This document shows, one piece after another, positions 1 to 9,437 of a DNA stretch of 64,000 bases; position 1 is the stretch's first letter, and each line of letters starts with the position of its first letter. Below the pieces are notes generated by a model that worked only from the letters and a program-made list of their open reading frames with translations, did not search any database and was not told where the DNA came from. The position numbers and the translations under genes were made by a program. Source of the stretch: Actinomycetota bacterium (GTDB lineage Bacteria; Actinomycetota; Acidimicrobiia; Acidimicrobiales; Ilumatobacteraceae); NCBI GenBank assembly GCA_009702045.1, contig WLIV01000001.1:186001-250000 (forward strand). Direction: 5' to 3'.

Positions 1-1439
1 CGCAGCTCGGGCCGTTCCCGGCGGTTCAGGACGACGGAGATGACGTCACCCTCAACCCCAACCACAACTGGTCGGTCGCGATCAGCGCCAGCTCCATCGC
101 GGCCAAGTACCCCTCCATCGGGTCGCTGTCCTCGATCTCGATCACCGGTCGCAACGGCCAAGGCGACTGGGGCGGCCGGGTTACACAGCTCAAACTGTTG
201 GGCACCGTCGGTTCGGTCACCATCACGGGCGATTCGTTCAAGTCGGCGATGGGGCTCAAGTCGAACTGGTTCAACGTCCGCGGCACCGTGAACGCAGACC
301 CGTGCGTGGGCCGCAACGAGCCGCCCATCGGTGGCAACCTCCCCGCCGCGGCAGGCGCTCAGTTCAACCCGATCACGCCTGTGCGCTTGATCGACACCCG
401 CGACGGCACCGGCACCAACCCGGTCAGGTTGCTCAGCGGTTGCACGCTCGTGGTGCAGACAGGTCTCGCCGGAGTCGCTACTGCGGCCTCGGTGAACGTC
501 ACTGCGATCAATCCGACGGTCGCGGGCTACTTGACCGTGTATCCCTGCGGTGTCACCAGGCCAACGGCCTCGGTGGTGCAAACCGTGCCCAACCGCGTGA
601 TCGCCGGTTCCACCGTGGTGCGCCTCGCTGCCGACGGCACGTTCTGCGTGTTCAGCAACGGCGACCTTGATGTGGTGGTCGACATGTTCGGTTCGTACTC
701 CACCACGTCCGGTGTGAGGTTCGAACCGATCAACCCGGTGCGGTTGTACGACTCGCGCACCACCAAAGCTCCTCCTGCTGCGGGCACGGTCATCCGCGTT
801 CCCGTTGTTCGTGCGGGTCGGGCTCCGTCGGGCGCAACAGCAGCGGCGCTCACAGTGCATGCGATCGGGGCCACCGGGAACGGGTTCCTCACCGTCTACC
901 CATGCAACGCCGCGCGGCCGCTCGTCAGCTCGCTGAACACCGCCGTGGGGACGAGTATCACGAACCATGTCGAGGTGGCGCTGAACGGTGCCGGTGAGGT
1001 CTGTGTGTACCTTCACACCTCGATGCACGTGGTGCTCGACCTCAGCGGCTGGTTCGGCGCGGCCGCCACCACGAAGTACTTCGCAATCACCCCGGTGCGG
1101 GTGCTCGACTCACGGCCGGACGCCAACATCGGCCTGGCCGGGGCGTTCGGCGCCGGTGCCAATCGCGCACTGCCCCTGGCTGGAGTGGGCGGGTTGCCAG
1201 CGGCCGGCACGATGCGCGCGGTCCTCGCCGAAGTGACGGCGGTTGGGCCGAGTTCTGCCGGGTACCTCACGGTGCACGCGTGCCTCACTCCGGTGCCGTC
1301 GCTGTCGATGGTGCGCTACATCGCCGGATTCAACGCCGCCACCACGGTGATCGGCCCCGATGATGTATCCGGCCGGTGGTGTGTGCTCTCGAGCACGACA
1401 CTGCATGTCGTGATCGACGTCAGCGGTTACTTCGCCTGA
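1..1439 (+). CDS. SpoIID/LytB-domain secreted protein with C-terminal surface repeats (5' end outside window)
   Basis: The reading frame is open from the left edge (codons in phase with base 3), so the start lies outside the window. Its first ~90 residues look like the end of a SpoIID/LytB domain: a 'GRVTQLKLLG' strand, then 'VTITGDSFKSAMGLKSNWF', like the family's usual ending around 'F+..LGL.S.WF'. SpoIID-family proteins bind or cleave peptidoglycan; no sporulation genes are visible here, so a cell-wall role is inferred. After a short linker come three ~115-residue repeats, each opening with 'ITPVRLIDTR', 'INPVRLYDSR' or 'ITPVRVLDSR' and ending in a 'VDMFGSY', 'LDLSGWF' or 'IDVSGYF' strand. 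Paired Cys residues lie inside each repeat. The same repeat type occurs in the protein at 14655-16097. The repeats probably act as an exported surface or adhesion module. Confidence 0.75.
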   Translation, partial: QLGPFPAVQDDGDDVTLNPNHNWSVAISASSIAAKYPSIGSLSSISITGRNGQGDWGGRVTQLKLLGTVGSVTITGDSFKSAMGLKSNWFNVRGTVNADPCVGRNEPPIGGNLPAAAGAQFNPITPVRLIDTRDGTGTNPVRLLSGCTLVVQTGLAGVATAASVNVTAINPTVAGYLTVYPCGVTRPTASVVQTVPNRVIAGSTVVRLAADGTFCVFSNGDLDVVVDMFGSYSTTSGVRFEPINPVRLYDSRTTKAPPAAGTVIRVPVVRAGRAPSGATAAALTVHAIGATGNGFLTVYPCNAARPLVSSLNTAVGTSITNHVEVALNGAGEVCVYLHTSMHVVLDLSGWFGAAATTKYFAITPVRVLDSRPDANIGLAGAFGAGANRALPLAGVGGLPAAGTMRAVLAEVTAVGPSSAGYLTVHACLTPVPSLSMVRYIAGFNAATTVIGPDDVSGRWCVLSSTTLHVVIDVSGYFA

Positions 1440-1447
1440 CCCTCGGG

Positions 1448-1663
1448 TCAGTGGCTGGTGAGGCTGCGCACGATGCCGGAGACAACCTTCTCAAGTTCGC
1501 GACGGCGAACCTGGGCCTGTTGAAACGCGAGCACGCCGAATCCGATCGCAACGTAGGCCGCGTCTCGCGTCAGCGCGACGACCTTGTCGTCCACCAGAGG
1601 GAACTCAAGTTGGCGCACATCGAGAGCGGAGAGGTCGAACGACGGGAAAGCGATACACGCCAT
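1448..1663 (-). CDS. Small conserved-looking hypothetical protein
   Basis: A 71-residue protein read from ATG at 1663, chosen because a GGAGG Shine-Dalgarno lies 8-9 nt upstream; a longer frame to 1708 has an Arg-rich N-terminus and no ribosome site. The sequence has an N-terminal 'FDLSALDVRQLEFP' segment, a short hydrophobic stretch ('AAYVAIGFGVLAFQQAQ') and a basic/acidic C-terminal helix. It resembles small helical proteins sometimes seen beside cell-wall genes, but no family is recognised and no function is claimed. It is convergent with the SpoIID-like gene, with stop codons 8 nt apart. Confidence 0.6.
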   Translation of the reverse strand: MACIAFPSFDLSALDVRQLEFPLVDDKVVALTRDAAYVAIGFGVLAFQQAQVRRRELEKVVSGIVRSLTSH

Positions 1664-1778
1664 GGTACGTCCTCCGTGACGTCGCCGGGGCCGGCGAGCA
1701 GTGCTCATTCTAGCGAGCAGCCGCTCGCGCTCCGGCTTCGTTCAGGTGGGTGACCGGTCGTGGGAGGGGTGCCGCAGC

Positions 1779-1784
1779 TAGCCT
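1779..1784 (+). promoter_or_regulatory. Candidate -10 (TAGCCT) for the GT2 gene, leaderless
   Basis: TAGCCT ends 9 nt before the GTG at 1794. There is no Shine-Dalgarno at normal spacing, so transcription probably begins at or next to the start codon. Confidence 0.4.
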
Positions 1785-1793
1785 TGACCGTTC

Positions 1794-4700
1794 GTGGAAC
1801 CCGTTGAGCCGATCGCCCCGCCCGTAGTGGCCGTGATGGTCGTTCACGAGCCCGGTGAATGGTTCGATGAGGTGCTGCGCTCGCTGGCAGCGCAGGACTA
1901 CGGCAGCCTCAAGTGTCTGTTCCTCGTGTGCGGTGATCCGGGTGAACTTCCCGAACTCATCCGCAGCACGGTGCCCGACTGCTTCGTGCGCGCTGTGTCC
2001 AGTAACCCCGGCTTCGGCACGGCGGCCAACGAGGTGCTGCGCCTCGTCGAGGGCGACAACGGTTTCTTCTGCTTCCTGCACGACGACGTCGCACTCGATC
2101 CCGGGGCGATCCGCTTGCTCGTGGAGGAGATGTACCGCTCGAACGCTGGCGTCGTCGGTCCCAAGCTGGTCTCATGGGATCGCAGCTATGTGCTGCAGCA
2201 TGTAGGACTTGGCGTCGATCGCTTCGGTGAAGTCGACCCGATCGTCGAACCGGGCGAGGTCGACCAGGAACAGCACGACGCCGTGCGCGATGTGTTCGCC
2301 GTGTCGTCGGCGTGTTTGCTGGTGCGTGCCGATCTGTTCCGCGCTCTCGGCGGATTCGACCCGAGCATCGAATACCACGGTGACGACATTGATCTGTGCT
2401 GGCGCGCGCACCTCGGCGGTGCGCGTGTGGTGGTGGTGCCCGCCGCCAGAGCCCGACACCGGGAGCAGTTGCTCCAGCGGCGGCCCGACCTGCACCACAC
2501 CACGATGGCAGCGCGTCACCGTATGCGCTCAGTACTCACGCTGACGGGGGCCGGACGGCTGCCGTTTCTGTCCTTGCAGCTCGTGTTGATCACCCTTGCC
2601 GAATCGATCGTGGGCATTCTCACCGGTCGCTTCCGTCATGCCGCCGCTTCGCTGGGGGCGCTGTTGGGCACTGTGCCGCGCACGCCGTCCCATGTGCGGC
2701 GGCGCCGATCGTTGAAGGCGCTGCGCCTGGTGCCCGATGCGGAAGTCGCCGGCTTGCAGCTGCGCGGTAGTGCACGCGTCACGCGGTACCTGCGTTCGCG
2801 CGACAGTCGACAGATCGACCCCGACTCGACCACCGAGCGTCGTTGGCGTCAGACCGCCGGTTCGGCGCCGGTCCTGGCGTGGCTGGCGATCACGGTCCTG
2901 GCCGTCGTTGGCAGCCGGCAGTTGCTGACCGGTGGGATTCCGTCATTCGGAGAGTTCATGAAGTTCCCCATCAGCCCGCGCGGGATGGTCGGCGACTACT
3001 TGTCGAACTGGTCTGGTCACGGGCTGGGCAGTACCTCGGCGGTGCCGACCGGAGTCGGCCTCATCGCCGTGGGCAGCGTCGCCACGCTGTTCCACATGGG
3101 TCTCCTGCAGACGGTGTGCGTCGTCGGCCTGCTCTTCGGTGGGTACCTCGGTATCTGGCGGCTGGCGTCGCTCTACCCGACGGCGCGCGCGCGCATCGCC
3201 GCGCTCGCGGTCTACGCCGCGTTGCCCTTGCCTGCCCAGTTGCTGTCGGGCGGCCATTGGTCGGCGTTGGCCTGCTACGCCGCAGCACCGTGGGGATTGC
3301 ACCTGCTTCGGCGCATCGCCGGCATCGAGACCACCGGCAGTCGTCACGATGCCGAGATCGAGCACTACGTGGAGGTGCCCCAACCCAAGCTGGTCCGTCG
3401 CTTCGCCCAACTCGCGCTGCTCACCGCGGTGGCGGTGGCGTTCGTGCCGTCCTACGCGCTGGTGCTGGTGGGAATGGCCGTGCTTGTGGCTGTCGGCACC
3501 ATCGTGTGCGGTGGCTCGAGCCGATCTGCGGTCACCGTGGTGTTTGCAGCGCTCGGAGCGTCGGCGGTCGGGTTTGCCGTCAACCTGCCGTGGGCGTTCT
3601 CGCTGTTCGGACGCGATGGCTGGACATCGATCGTCGGGGTGCCGGTCACCACCTCGCGGTCACTTGGCTTGCGCACGTTGTCGCGTTTCCTCGATGACTC
3701 GAACGGCCCGTCGGTCATCGTGGTCGCGCTGTTCCTGCCGGTGCTGGTGGCGCCGCTCGTGGCCCGTGCGTGGAGGTTCACGTGGGCTGTGCGTGCCAGC
3801 CTGCTGGTGTTCGGGTTCGGCACGCTGGCGTTCCTCGATGACCGCTCGCTGCTGCCGTTCCGCCTACCTGAGCCCGGTGTGCTGCTGGTTCCCGTCGCCA
3901 TCGGCGTGGCGCTGTCGGCAGCGACGTTGGCGGCAGCGTTCCAGGACGATGTTCTGGGCGGGTCGTTCGGGTGGCGACAGCCGCTCGGTTTGATCAGCGG
4001 TGTGGCCATCGTCATCGGCATCGTGCCGGGTCTGATCACGGTCTCGGACGGTCAGTGGGGGATGCCCGATCGAACGCTGATCTCAGTGCTCGCGCAGCTG
4101 CCCACCAACCCGCAGGAGGGCGATTACCGAGTGTTGTGGATCGGCGATCCGCAGGCGATCCCGGTGGCGGCCTACACGTATCAGCCCGGTATCGGGTACG
4201 CGATCACCGACGACGGACCAATCACGCTCGAGAACCACTGGGCTGGGCGGCCGTCACCCGTCGAGAAGGAAATCGCTGCAGCGCTGCGCTCCATCGCCTC
4301 CGGTTCCACGTTGCGGGGTGGCCGCCTGCTCGCGCAGTACGGCATCCGCTACGTCGTCGTGCCGGTCGCCGACGGGGCCAACGGCACGATCGACCATCCG
4401 CTGCCAGCGCCGTTCGGGCTCGTTGATGTGCTGGAGGACCAGCTCGACCTTGCTGCGCCACTGACGCGTCCACCGAACTACGTGATCTACGAGAACACGG
4501 CCTACACGCCAACGCGCTCGATCCTGTCGCCGACGGGCGCCGAGGCGAGCAGCCAGGCCGGAGGCGAAGTGCTCGCTCAGGCCGACCTGCGCGGCTCCAC
4601 GCCGTTCGCTGTCGGTGCCCCCGATCGCGGTGACGCCACCGGCGACGTGCCCGCCGGCACCTTGCACGTGGCGGTCCCGTTCGACAACAAGTGGAAGCTC

Positions 4701-5183
4701 ACCGTCGGCGGCACTCCCGTCCCGGCCCGTCGCGCGTTCGGCTCCACCATGGCCTTCGATATCCCCACCGCCGGTCGAGCTGTGCTCACCTACGAGACGC
4801 CAGTCGTCCGCGAACTCTGGGTGCTTGCACAGGTCGTCGCGTGGCTCACGCTCGTGCTCGCGGCCAGCCCGGTACGTCCGCTGCAGTGGCGTCGCCGCCG
4901 GCAGCGTGTGACGAGTGGCCGGCTCTCCGATGGGGAGTATCAAGCGCTGCTCGACCTGCGGACGCCGCTGACCGCACCCACCGGCACCGTGTCACCGGCT
5001 GCCGGCGAGGGCAGCGAGGGAACGCTTGGGAATGATTGGCCTGCGCCTGAGCAATGGGTCGACGATCCGATTGCGCCCGACCCGTGGGCCGAGTCGGCTG
5101 AACTCGTGGAAGCACCGGACGAGCCCACGTTCGGCTCCGACGGCACCGACTGGGATGCTGGTCGATGGGAGGCCGAGTCGTGA
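1794..5183 (+). CDS. GT2-family glycosyltransferase fused to a large polytopic membrane region
   Basis: 1129 residues from GTG. The N-terminal ~270 residues form a GT2 nucleotide-sugar transferase domain: 'VVAVMVVHEPGEWF' start strand, 'FLHDDVALDPG' (metal-binding DxD-like site) and 'GGFDPSIEYHGDDIDLCWR' (acceptor/catalytic ED-type motif). After a basic linker come about a dozen hydrophobic segments (roughly residues 350-760), then a soluble domain, one more membrane segment (~1000-1020) and an acidic, Pro-rich tail. Actinobacteria carry long GT2/membrane proteins of this kind next to DUF5719, manB and whiB-type genes, and it overlaps the DUF5719 gene here by 4 nt. It probably transfers a sugar in cell-envelope glycan assembly; donor and acceptor are unknown. 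Confidence 0.75.
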   Translation: MEPVEPIAPPVVAVMVVHEPGEWFDEVLRSLAAQDYGSLKCLFLVCGDPGELPELIRSTVPDCFVRAVSSNPGFGTAANEVLRLVEGDNGFFCFLHDDVALDPGAIRLLVEEMYRSNAGVVGPKLVSWDRSYVLQHVGLGVDRFGEVDPIVEPGEVDQEQHDAVRDVFAVSSACLLVRADLFRALGGFDPSIEYHGDDIDLCWRAHLGGARVVVVPAARARHREQLLQRRPDLHHTTMAARHRMRSVLTLTGAGRLPFLSLQLVLITLAESIVGILTGRFRHAAASLGALLGTVPRTPSHVRRRRSLKALRLVPDAEVAGLQLRGSARVTRYLRSRDSRQIDPDSTTERRWRQTAGSAPVLAWLAITVLAVVGSRQLLTGGIPSFGEFMKFPISPRGMVGDYLSNWSGHGLGSTSAVPTGVGLIAVGSVATLFHMGLLQTVCVVGLLFGGYLGIWRLASLYPTARARIAALAVYAALPLPAQLLSGGHWSALACYAAAPWGLHLLRRIAGIETTGSRHDAEIEHYVEVPQPKLVRRFAQLALLTAVAVAFVPSYALVLVGMAVLVAVGTIVCGGSSRSAVTVVFAALGASAVGFAVNLPWAFSLFGRDGWTSIVGVPVTTSRSLGLRTLSRFLDDSNGPSVIVVALFLPVLVAPLVARAWRFTWAVRASLLVFGFGTLAFLDDRSLLPFRLPEPGVLLVPVAIGVALSAATLAAAFQDDVLGGSFGWRQPLGLISGVAIVIGIVPGLITVSDGQWGMPDRTLISVLAQLPTNPQEGDYRVLWIGDPQAIPVAAYTYQPGIGYAITDDGPITLENHWAGRPSPVEKEIAAALRSIASGSTLRGGRLLAQYGIRYVVVPVADGANGTIDHPLPAPFGLVDVLEDQLDLAAPLTRPPNYVIYENTAYTPTRSILSPTGAEASSQAGGEVLAQADLRGSTPFAVGAPDRGDATGDVPAGTLHVAVPFDNKWKLTVGGTPVPARRAFGSTMAFDIPTAGRAVLTYETPVVRELWVLAQVVAWLTLVLAASPVRPLQWRRRRQRVTSGRLSDGEYQALLDLRTPLTAPTGTVSPAAGEGSEGTLGNDWPAPEQWVDDPIAPDPWAESAELVEAPDEPTFGSDGTDWDAGRWEAES

Positions 5184-6622
5184 ATCGTCGCCTACTCACC
5201 CTCGTACTCGTCGTGCTGCTACCACTGGGCTTGCTGTTCGCCGCAGCGCAGACATCGCCCGAACCAGCCCAAACCCCTACGTATGCCAACCTCGCAGCAC
5301 CCTCAATGCCGTTCGTGCCGCACCTCGAGTTCCTCACTTCCAGTTGGTTCTGTGCGGGGGTGCCACTCACCGACAACGGTCTTGGTGGCACGATTGCAGT
5401 TGCCAACCCCGGCGACACCGCGCTCGCTGGTCACCTCACGTTGTTTACCGACGAATTGGGCGTCGCTCCGGTGGAAACCGACTTCCAAGTACCGCTGCGC
5501 GACACGTACACGGTGGCAATCGGCGACCTGCTGCCGAAGGGCAACTATGTCTCAGCAATGGTCGAGATCGCAGGCGGTGGCGGGTTCGTCGAACAGCGCG
5601 CCGAGCAGGCCAACGGCGATTCTGTGAGCGCGTGCACCAACAGCACCTCGGGCAGCTGGTACTTCGCCGACAACTACACCCAGGGCGGCAGCCAAGAAGA
5701 CATCGTCATCACCAACCCGTTCCCTGACGACGCGATTGTCGACTTCACGTTCGCTGGCACGGATGGCACCCGCCAGCCGGGGGTGCTGCAGGGCGTCCCT
5801 GTTCCGGGTCACTCTGTCCTGGTGGTCGACGAGCAGTTGTTGGCCAAGGATGAGGCGGTGTACTCGCTGGCGGTGATCGCCAGCCGTGGACGCGTGGTCG
5901 CGGCTCGTGCCCAGCGCTACTCGGGTGAGCGGCATGGGTTCTCGATGAGCCTCGGCGCACCGACACCGTCGCCCAACTGGTACTTCGCCGGCGGCATCAA
6001 AGACGGCACGAACTTCGAGCGGTTCAGCATCTACAACCCGGGCACTCAGGACGCACAGGTGCAGCCGGTGTTCTACGGCGTCGTCAGCGACACGTTCACC
6101 AACCCTGGCGAGATCGCCGTTCCGGCCGGTCGGGTTGTTTCGTTCAGTCTCACCGATGTCCCCGATCTCCCGCAGGGTCGGCACGGAATCGCCTTCACCT
6201 CAATGACCGGGGCGCCGATCGTGGTCGAGATGGCGGTCACGCGCAAGGACGAGGGCCCGTCGGTGACATCTGTTGTGCTGGGCGTCGAGCAGTACTTCGC
6301 GGATCCTGGCTTCTTCCAATGGAGTATGGCGTTCGGTCCCGAAGCGGCGGCCGACGAAGTGCTGGTGGTGCTGAACCTGGCCTTCGTCGACGCCACTGTC
6401 ACCGTCAAGGTGCTCGGTCCGGGAGGCCTCGTGGCGGTGCCGGGTTTGGAGAAGATCACGCTGCTCGCCGGCGCTGTGACCACCGTGAACATTCCTGCCG
6501 ATGCATCAGCGGTTGGCCATCCGCTGATTGTCGTGGCCGATCAGCCAATCATCGTGCAACGACTCCTGCCGCGTGGACACGCTCTCAAGGGTCGGTCCGC
6601 ATCGTTGGCGCTACCGGGCTGA
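5180..6622 (+). CDS. DUF5719-family exported protein
   Basis: 480 residues. The GTG at 5180 is preferred over the upstream ATG at 5165: it overlaps the stop of the GT2 gene (GTGA) and has GGGAGG about 7 nt upstream. The N-terminus 'VNRRLLTLVLVVLLPLGLLFAA' is a signal peptide or membrane anchor. The rest is beta-rich with recurring elements: 'SSWFCAGVP', 'SWYFADNYT', 'NWYFAGG' and 'VEQYFADPG' each begin a module, followed by 'NP' turns. This matches the DUF5719 proteins that accompany the GT2 gene in actinobacteria. Function is unknown; translational coupling suggests that it works with the glycosyltransferase at the outer face of the membrane. Confidence 0.75.
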   Translation: MNRRLLTLVLVVLLPLGLLFAAAQTSPEPAQTPTYANLAAPSMPFVPHLEFLTSSWFCAGVPLTDNGLGGTIAVANPGDTALAGHLTLFTDELGVAPVETDFQVPLRDTYTVAIGDLLPKGNYVSAMVEIAGGGGFVEQRAEQANGDSVSACTNSTSGSWYFADNYTQGGSQEDIVITNPFPDDAIVDFTFAGTDGTRQPGVLQGVPVPGHSVLVVDEQLLAKDEAVYSLAVIASRGRVVAARAQRYSGERHGFSMSLGAPTPSPNWYFAGGIKDGTNFERFSIYNPGTQDAQVQPVFYGVVSDTFTNPGEIAVPAGRVVSFSLTDVPDLPQGRHGIAFTSMTGAPIVVEMAVTRKDEGPSVTSVVLGVEQYFADPGFFQWSMAFGPEAAADEVLVVLNLAFVDATVTVKVLGPGGLVAVPGLEKITLLAGAVTTVNIPADASAVGHPLIVVADQPIIVQRLLPRGHALKGRSASLALPG

Positions 6623-6654
6623 CTTCGTGTGGGTCGAGATGAAGGCGGGTTGAC

Positions 6655-7104
6655 ATGGTGCAGGTGATCGTCGCGTTGGTGGTTGTGGTCGTGGCAGTTG
6701 GCGTCGGGCTCGTACTTCGTCGTCGTCAGGTGGTGGAGGCCCCCACCCAACCGCGCTTCGACGTTCCCGCCCAGCTCGACCGCGCCGACTTCGATGCGCC
6801 GACTCCGTGGATCGTCGTGGTGTTCTCGTCGGCGAGCTGTACGGCGTGTGCCGACATGGTCCGCAAGGCCGAGGTGTTGCGCAGTGCGCAGGTGTCCGTG
6901 GTGGACGTGGAGTACACCGCTGCTCGGGCGCTGCACACGAAGTACGGCATCCAGGCCGTACCGATCGTTGCGATCGCCGACGCTGCTGGCATCGTCCGTG
7001 CCGGGTTCACCGGTCCGGTGTCGGCCACTGATTTATGGGCTGCTGTCGCCGAGGCGCGCGACCCTGGCAGCACCCCCGAACCTGAGCTGGGTCGACCCGA
7101 CTGA
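6655..7104 (+). CDS. Membrane-anchored thioredoxin-like protein
   Basis: 149 residues with one N-terminal transmembrane segment (about 3-21) followed by Arg residues, which puts the thioredoxin-fold domain outside by the positive-inside rule. The redox motif is 'SSASCTACADM' (C-T-A-C), after the strand 'PWIVVVFS'. The cis-proline strand is 'IQAVPIVAIADAAG'. It is therefore a likely extracytoplasmic thiol:disulfide oxidoreductase. It lies 32 nt after the DUF5719 gene. Its stop codon directly abuts the stop of convergent ftsH, leaving no room for an intergenic terminator. Partner proteins are unknown. Confidence 0.8.
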   Translation: MVQVIVALVVVVVAVGVGLVLRRRQVVEAPTQPRFDVPAQLDRADFDAPTPWIVVVFSSASCTACADMVRKAEVLRSAQVSVVDVEYTAARALHTKYGIQAVPIVAIADAAGIVRAGFTGPVSATDLWAAVAEARDPGSTPEPELGRPD

Positions 7105-9036
7105 TCAGTCGATGGAAGCGGGCTGCTCGGTGACGATGTCGTCAAGGCTGCCGTGCACCAGGTTGGCGACCTCGGCCCCGTCCATCGTCTCTCGTTCGAG
7201 CAACGCTTCCGAGACGGTGTCGAGTGCTTTGCGGTGCTTGGTGAGCACCGCCAGTGCTCGGCTTTCCTGCTCGTGGAGGATGCGGGCGATTTCGCTGTCG
7301 ATCAGCTTGGCCGTGTCGTCGCTGTATTCGCGTCCCTGGGTCATCAGATCTTCACCCAGGAACACTTGCTGATGGCCGCTCCAGGCCATCGGGCCGACGG
7401 CGTCGCTCATACCCCATTCGCGCACCATACGGCGAGCGATGCTGGTGGCCTGCTCGAGGTCGTTGGCGGCACCAGAGTTGAGCTGCCCGAAGACGATCTT
7501 CTCGGCCACACGGCCGCCCATTGCTCGGCAGATGACGTCTTCGAAGAACTCCTTCGAGTACGTGTGCCGTTCCTCGGGCAGGCTCCAGGTGACGCCGAGT
7601 GCCATTCCGCGGGGGAGGATGGTGACCTTGTGCAACGGGTCGGCGTTGGGCAGCACGACGGTGAGGATTGCGTGTCCGCTCTCGTGCACCGCAGTGGCCC
7701 GCTTTTCTTCAGCGCTGAGCACCAGGCTTTCGCGGCGGGCGCCCATGACCACACGGTCGCGGGCATTCTCGAAGTCGATGCGCTCGATCTGCTTGCTACC
7801 ACGACGAACGGCGAACAACGCCGCTTCGTTGACCACGTTGGCCAGGTCGGCGCCGCTCATCCCGGGTGTGGCCTTGGCCATCGTCTCGAGGTCGACGTCG
7901 CCGCCCATGCGCTTGTCGCGACTGTGTACCTTCAAGATTGCTTCGCGCTCACTGGCTTCGGGCAACGGCACCACGATCTGGCGGTCGAAGCGGCCGGGGC
8001 GCAGCAAGGCAGCATCGAGGATGTCGGGGCGGTTCGTGGCCGCGAGGACGACGATTCCCTCGGTGGTCTCGAAGCCGTCCATCTCGGAGAGCATCTGGTT
8101 GAGCGTCTGCTCGCGCTCATCGTGGCCGCCGCCGAGGCCAGCGCCGCGCTTGCGACCGATCGAGTCGATCTCGTCGACGAAGATGATCGCCCGACCGAGT
8201 TTGCGGGCCTGTGCGAACAGGTCGCGTACGCGGCTGGCGCCGACACCCACGAACATCTCCATGAAGTCGCTGCCCGTGACACTGAGGAAGCCGACGCCGG
8301 CCTCACCGGCGACGGCCCGTGCAAACAGGGTCTTGCCGGTGCCGGGAGGGCCGACCAGCAGGATGCCCTTGGGGACGCGGGCACCGATCTCGCGGAAGCG
8401 TTCGGGCATGCGCAGGAAGTCGACAACCTCAGTGATCTCCTGCTTCACGCCCTCGTAGCCGGCGATGTCCGCAAACGTGGTGGACGGTTTGTCGGCCTGG
8501 TAGGCCTTGGCTCGGCTGCGGCCGATGGACATGACGTTGCCCATCTGCCCCTGCGCACGCTTGTTCATCCACACGAGGAAGCCGATGATCAAGATGAACG
8601 GCAGCAACAGGCTGACCCAGCTGAGCAACCAGTTGCTGGAGGGTTCTTTGTACGAGACCCCCACCTTGTGGGTCTCAAACAGATCCTTCTCGCTCTGTAG
8701 CGGGAAGTTGTCGCGCACCGTGGTGGTGAACTTCGTGCCGTCCTTCAACTCGCCCGCAATCGAGTTCGAGCCGTTGGTGACGGTGAACTTGACCACTTCG
8801 TCCTGCTCCACGGCGGTGACGAACTCGGTGTAGCTGAGCTTCTTGCCGCTCTCGGAGGGCATCAGCTGGTTGACGAGCAGCGTGCCGAGCAGCACCACGA
8901 GCAACACCGGGACGGTCCACCGCGGCCAATTGCCGCGAGCCTTGCCACCGGCGGGCGGGGGTGTCCCGTTCTGGTTGCCGTGCTGCTGGCCGCGCCCAGG
9001 GGGCGGCGGAGGGGGCGGCGGCGGGAGGTTGCTCAT
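7105..9036 (-). CDS. ftsH: ATP-dependent zinc metalloprotease FtsH
   Basis: 643 residues, normal length. It degrades misfolded and regulatory membrane and cytosolic proteins. Order of domains: proline-rich N-terminus (nine Pro in residues 5-13), TM1 (~41-59), extracytoplasmic domain, TM2 (~138-157), AAA+ ATPase with Walker A GPPGTGKT (229-236), Walker B 'IIFVDEID', arginine-finger region 'RPGRFDRQ', then the M41 protease with HESGH (451-455). The ATG at 9036 has no Shine-Dalgarno, but TAGCAT ends 6 nt upstream, suggesting a leaderless message. It diverges from the DUF3499 gene. Confidence 0.97.
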   Translation of the reverse strand: MSNLPPPPPPPPPGRGQQHGNQNGTPPPAGGKARGNWPRWTVPVLLVVLLGTLLVNQLMPSESGKKLSYTEFVTAVEQDEVVKFTVTNGSNSIAGELKDGTKFTTTVRDNFPLQSEKDLFETHKVGVSYKEPSSNWLLSWVSLLLPFILIIGFLVWMNKRAQGQMGNVMSIGRSRAKAYQADKPSTTFADIAGYEGVKQEITEVVDFLRMPERFREIGARVPKGILLVGPPGTGKTLFARAVAGEAGVGFLSVTGSDFMEMFVGVGASRVRDLFAQARKLGRAIIFVDEIDSIGRKRGAGLGGGHDEREQTLNQMLSEMDGFETTEGIVVLAATNRPDILDAALLRPGRFDRQIVVPLPEASEREAILKVHSRDKRMGGDVDLETMAKATPGMSGADLANVVNEAALFAVRRGSKQIERIDFENARDRVVMGARRESLVLSAEEKRATAVHESGHAILTVVLPNADPLHKVTILPRGMALGVTWSLPEERHTYSKEFFEDVICRAMGGRVAEKIVFGQLNSGAANDLEQATSIARRMVREWGMSDAVGPMAWSGHQQVFLGEDLMTQGREYSDDTAKLIDSEIARILHEQESRALAVLTKHRKALDTVSEALLERETMDGAEVANLVHGSLDDIVTEQPASID

Positions 9037-9042
9037 GCGCCA

Positions 9043-9048
9043 ATGCTA
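9043..9048 (-). promoter_or_regulatory. Candidate -10 (TAGCAT) for ftsH, leaderless
   Basis: TAGCAT read on the minus strand ends 6 nt before the ftsH ATG. No Shine-Dalgarno lies between them. Confidence 0.45.
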
Positions 9049-9151
9049 GGGGCGAACCGTGATGGTGACTCGTCAGCGGGCCCGGCTCCGGCCGCAACCA
9101 CGCGTCGCGCGAGCCGTGAGGGGTATCCACCACTTTGCGCGCGAGGAGTTT

Positions 9152-9157
9152 TAACGT
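9152..9157 (+). promoter_or_regulatory. Candidate -10 (TAACGT) for the DUF3499 gene, leaderless
   Basis: TAACGT ends 8 nt before the ATG at 9166. A GAGGAG at 9142-9147 is too far upstream to serve as a ribosome site. Confidence 0.45.
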
Positions 9158-9165
9158 TCACGTTC

Positions 9166-9402
9166 ATGAGCAGGCAGTGTTCACGTACGGGTTGTGCCGA
9201 GTTGGCGACGGCCACCCTGTCCTATCAGTACGCGCGATCTCTCGTTTGGCTGGACGACCTGTATGACGAACGCGACCCGCACGCATACGACCTGTGTCAG
9301 CGCCACACGGCCCGCCTGTCGGTGCCGAACGGTTGGCGTTTGGAAGACCGTCGTACGAGCCGTCAGCTCGTGTACGCCGGCGCCGGCCGCCTCGCCGGCT
9401 GA
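9166..9402 (+). CDS. DUF3499 family protein
   Basis: 78 residues. The N-terminus 'MSRQCSRTGCAELATATLSYQYA' and the 'HAYDLCQRHTARLSVPNGW' segment match DUF3499, a small actinobacteria-specific family. Two Cys near residues 5 and 10 plus a Cys-x-x-His pair near 46-49 suggest a zinc knuckle. In mycobacteria the homologous gene sits close to whiB2, manB and sahH, and the neighbourhood here agrees. Function is unknown. The start is the ATG that gives the conserved N-terminus; longer frames overlap the ftsH promoter. Confidence 0.8.
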   Translation: MSRQCSRTGCAELATATLSYQYARSLVWLDDLYDERDPHAYDLCQRHTARLSVPNGWRLEDRRTSRQLVYAGAGRLAG

Positions 9403-9423
9403 TCCGAGATCGCGCCTGGCCAG

Positions 9424-9429
9424 TAGGCT
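9424..9429 (+). promoter_or_regulatory. Candidate -10 (TAGGCT) for the CPBP protease gene, leaderless
   Basis: TAGGCT ends 8 nt before the GTG at 9438 and supports that start over an in-frame start at 9294 that would overlap DUF3499. Confidence 0.4.
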
Positions 9430-9437
9430 CGGCTGCC

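Noticed and set aside
7153-8700. 515-residue plus-strand open frame opposite ftsH
   Set aside because: It is antisense to an intact ftsH with all motifs and has no family resemblance.
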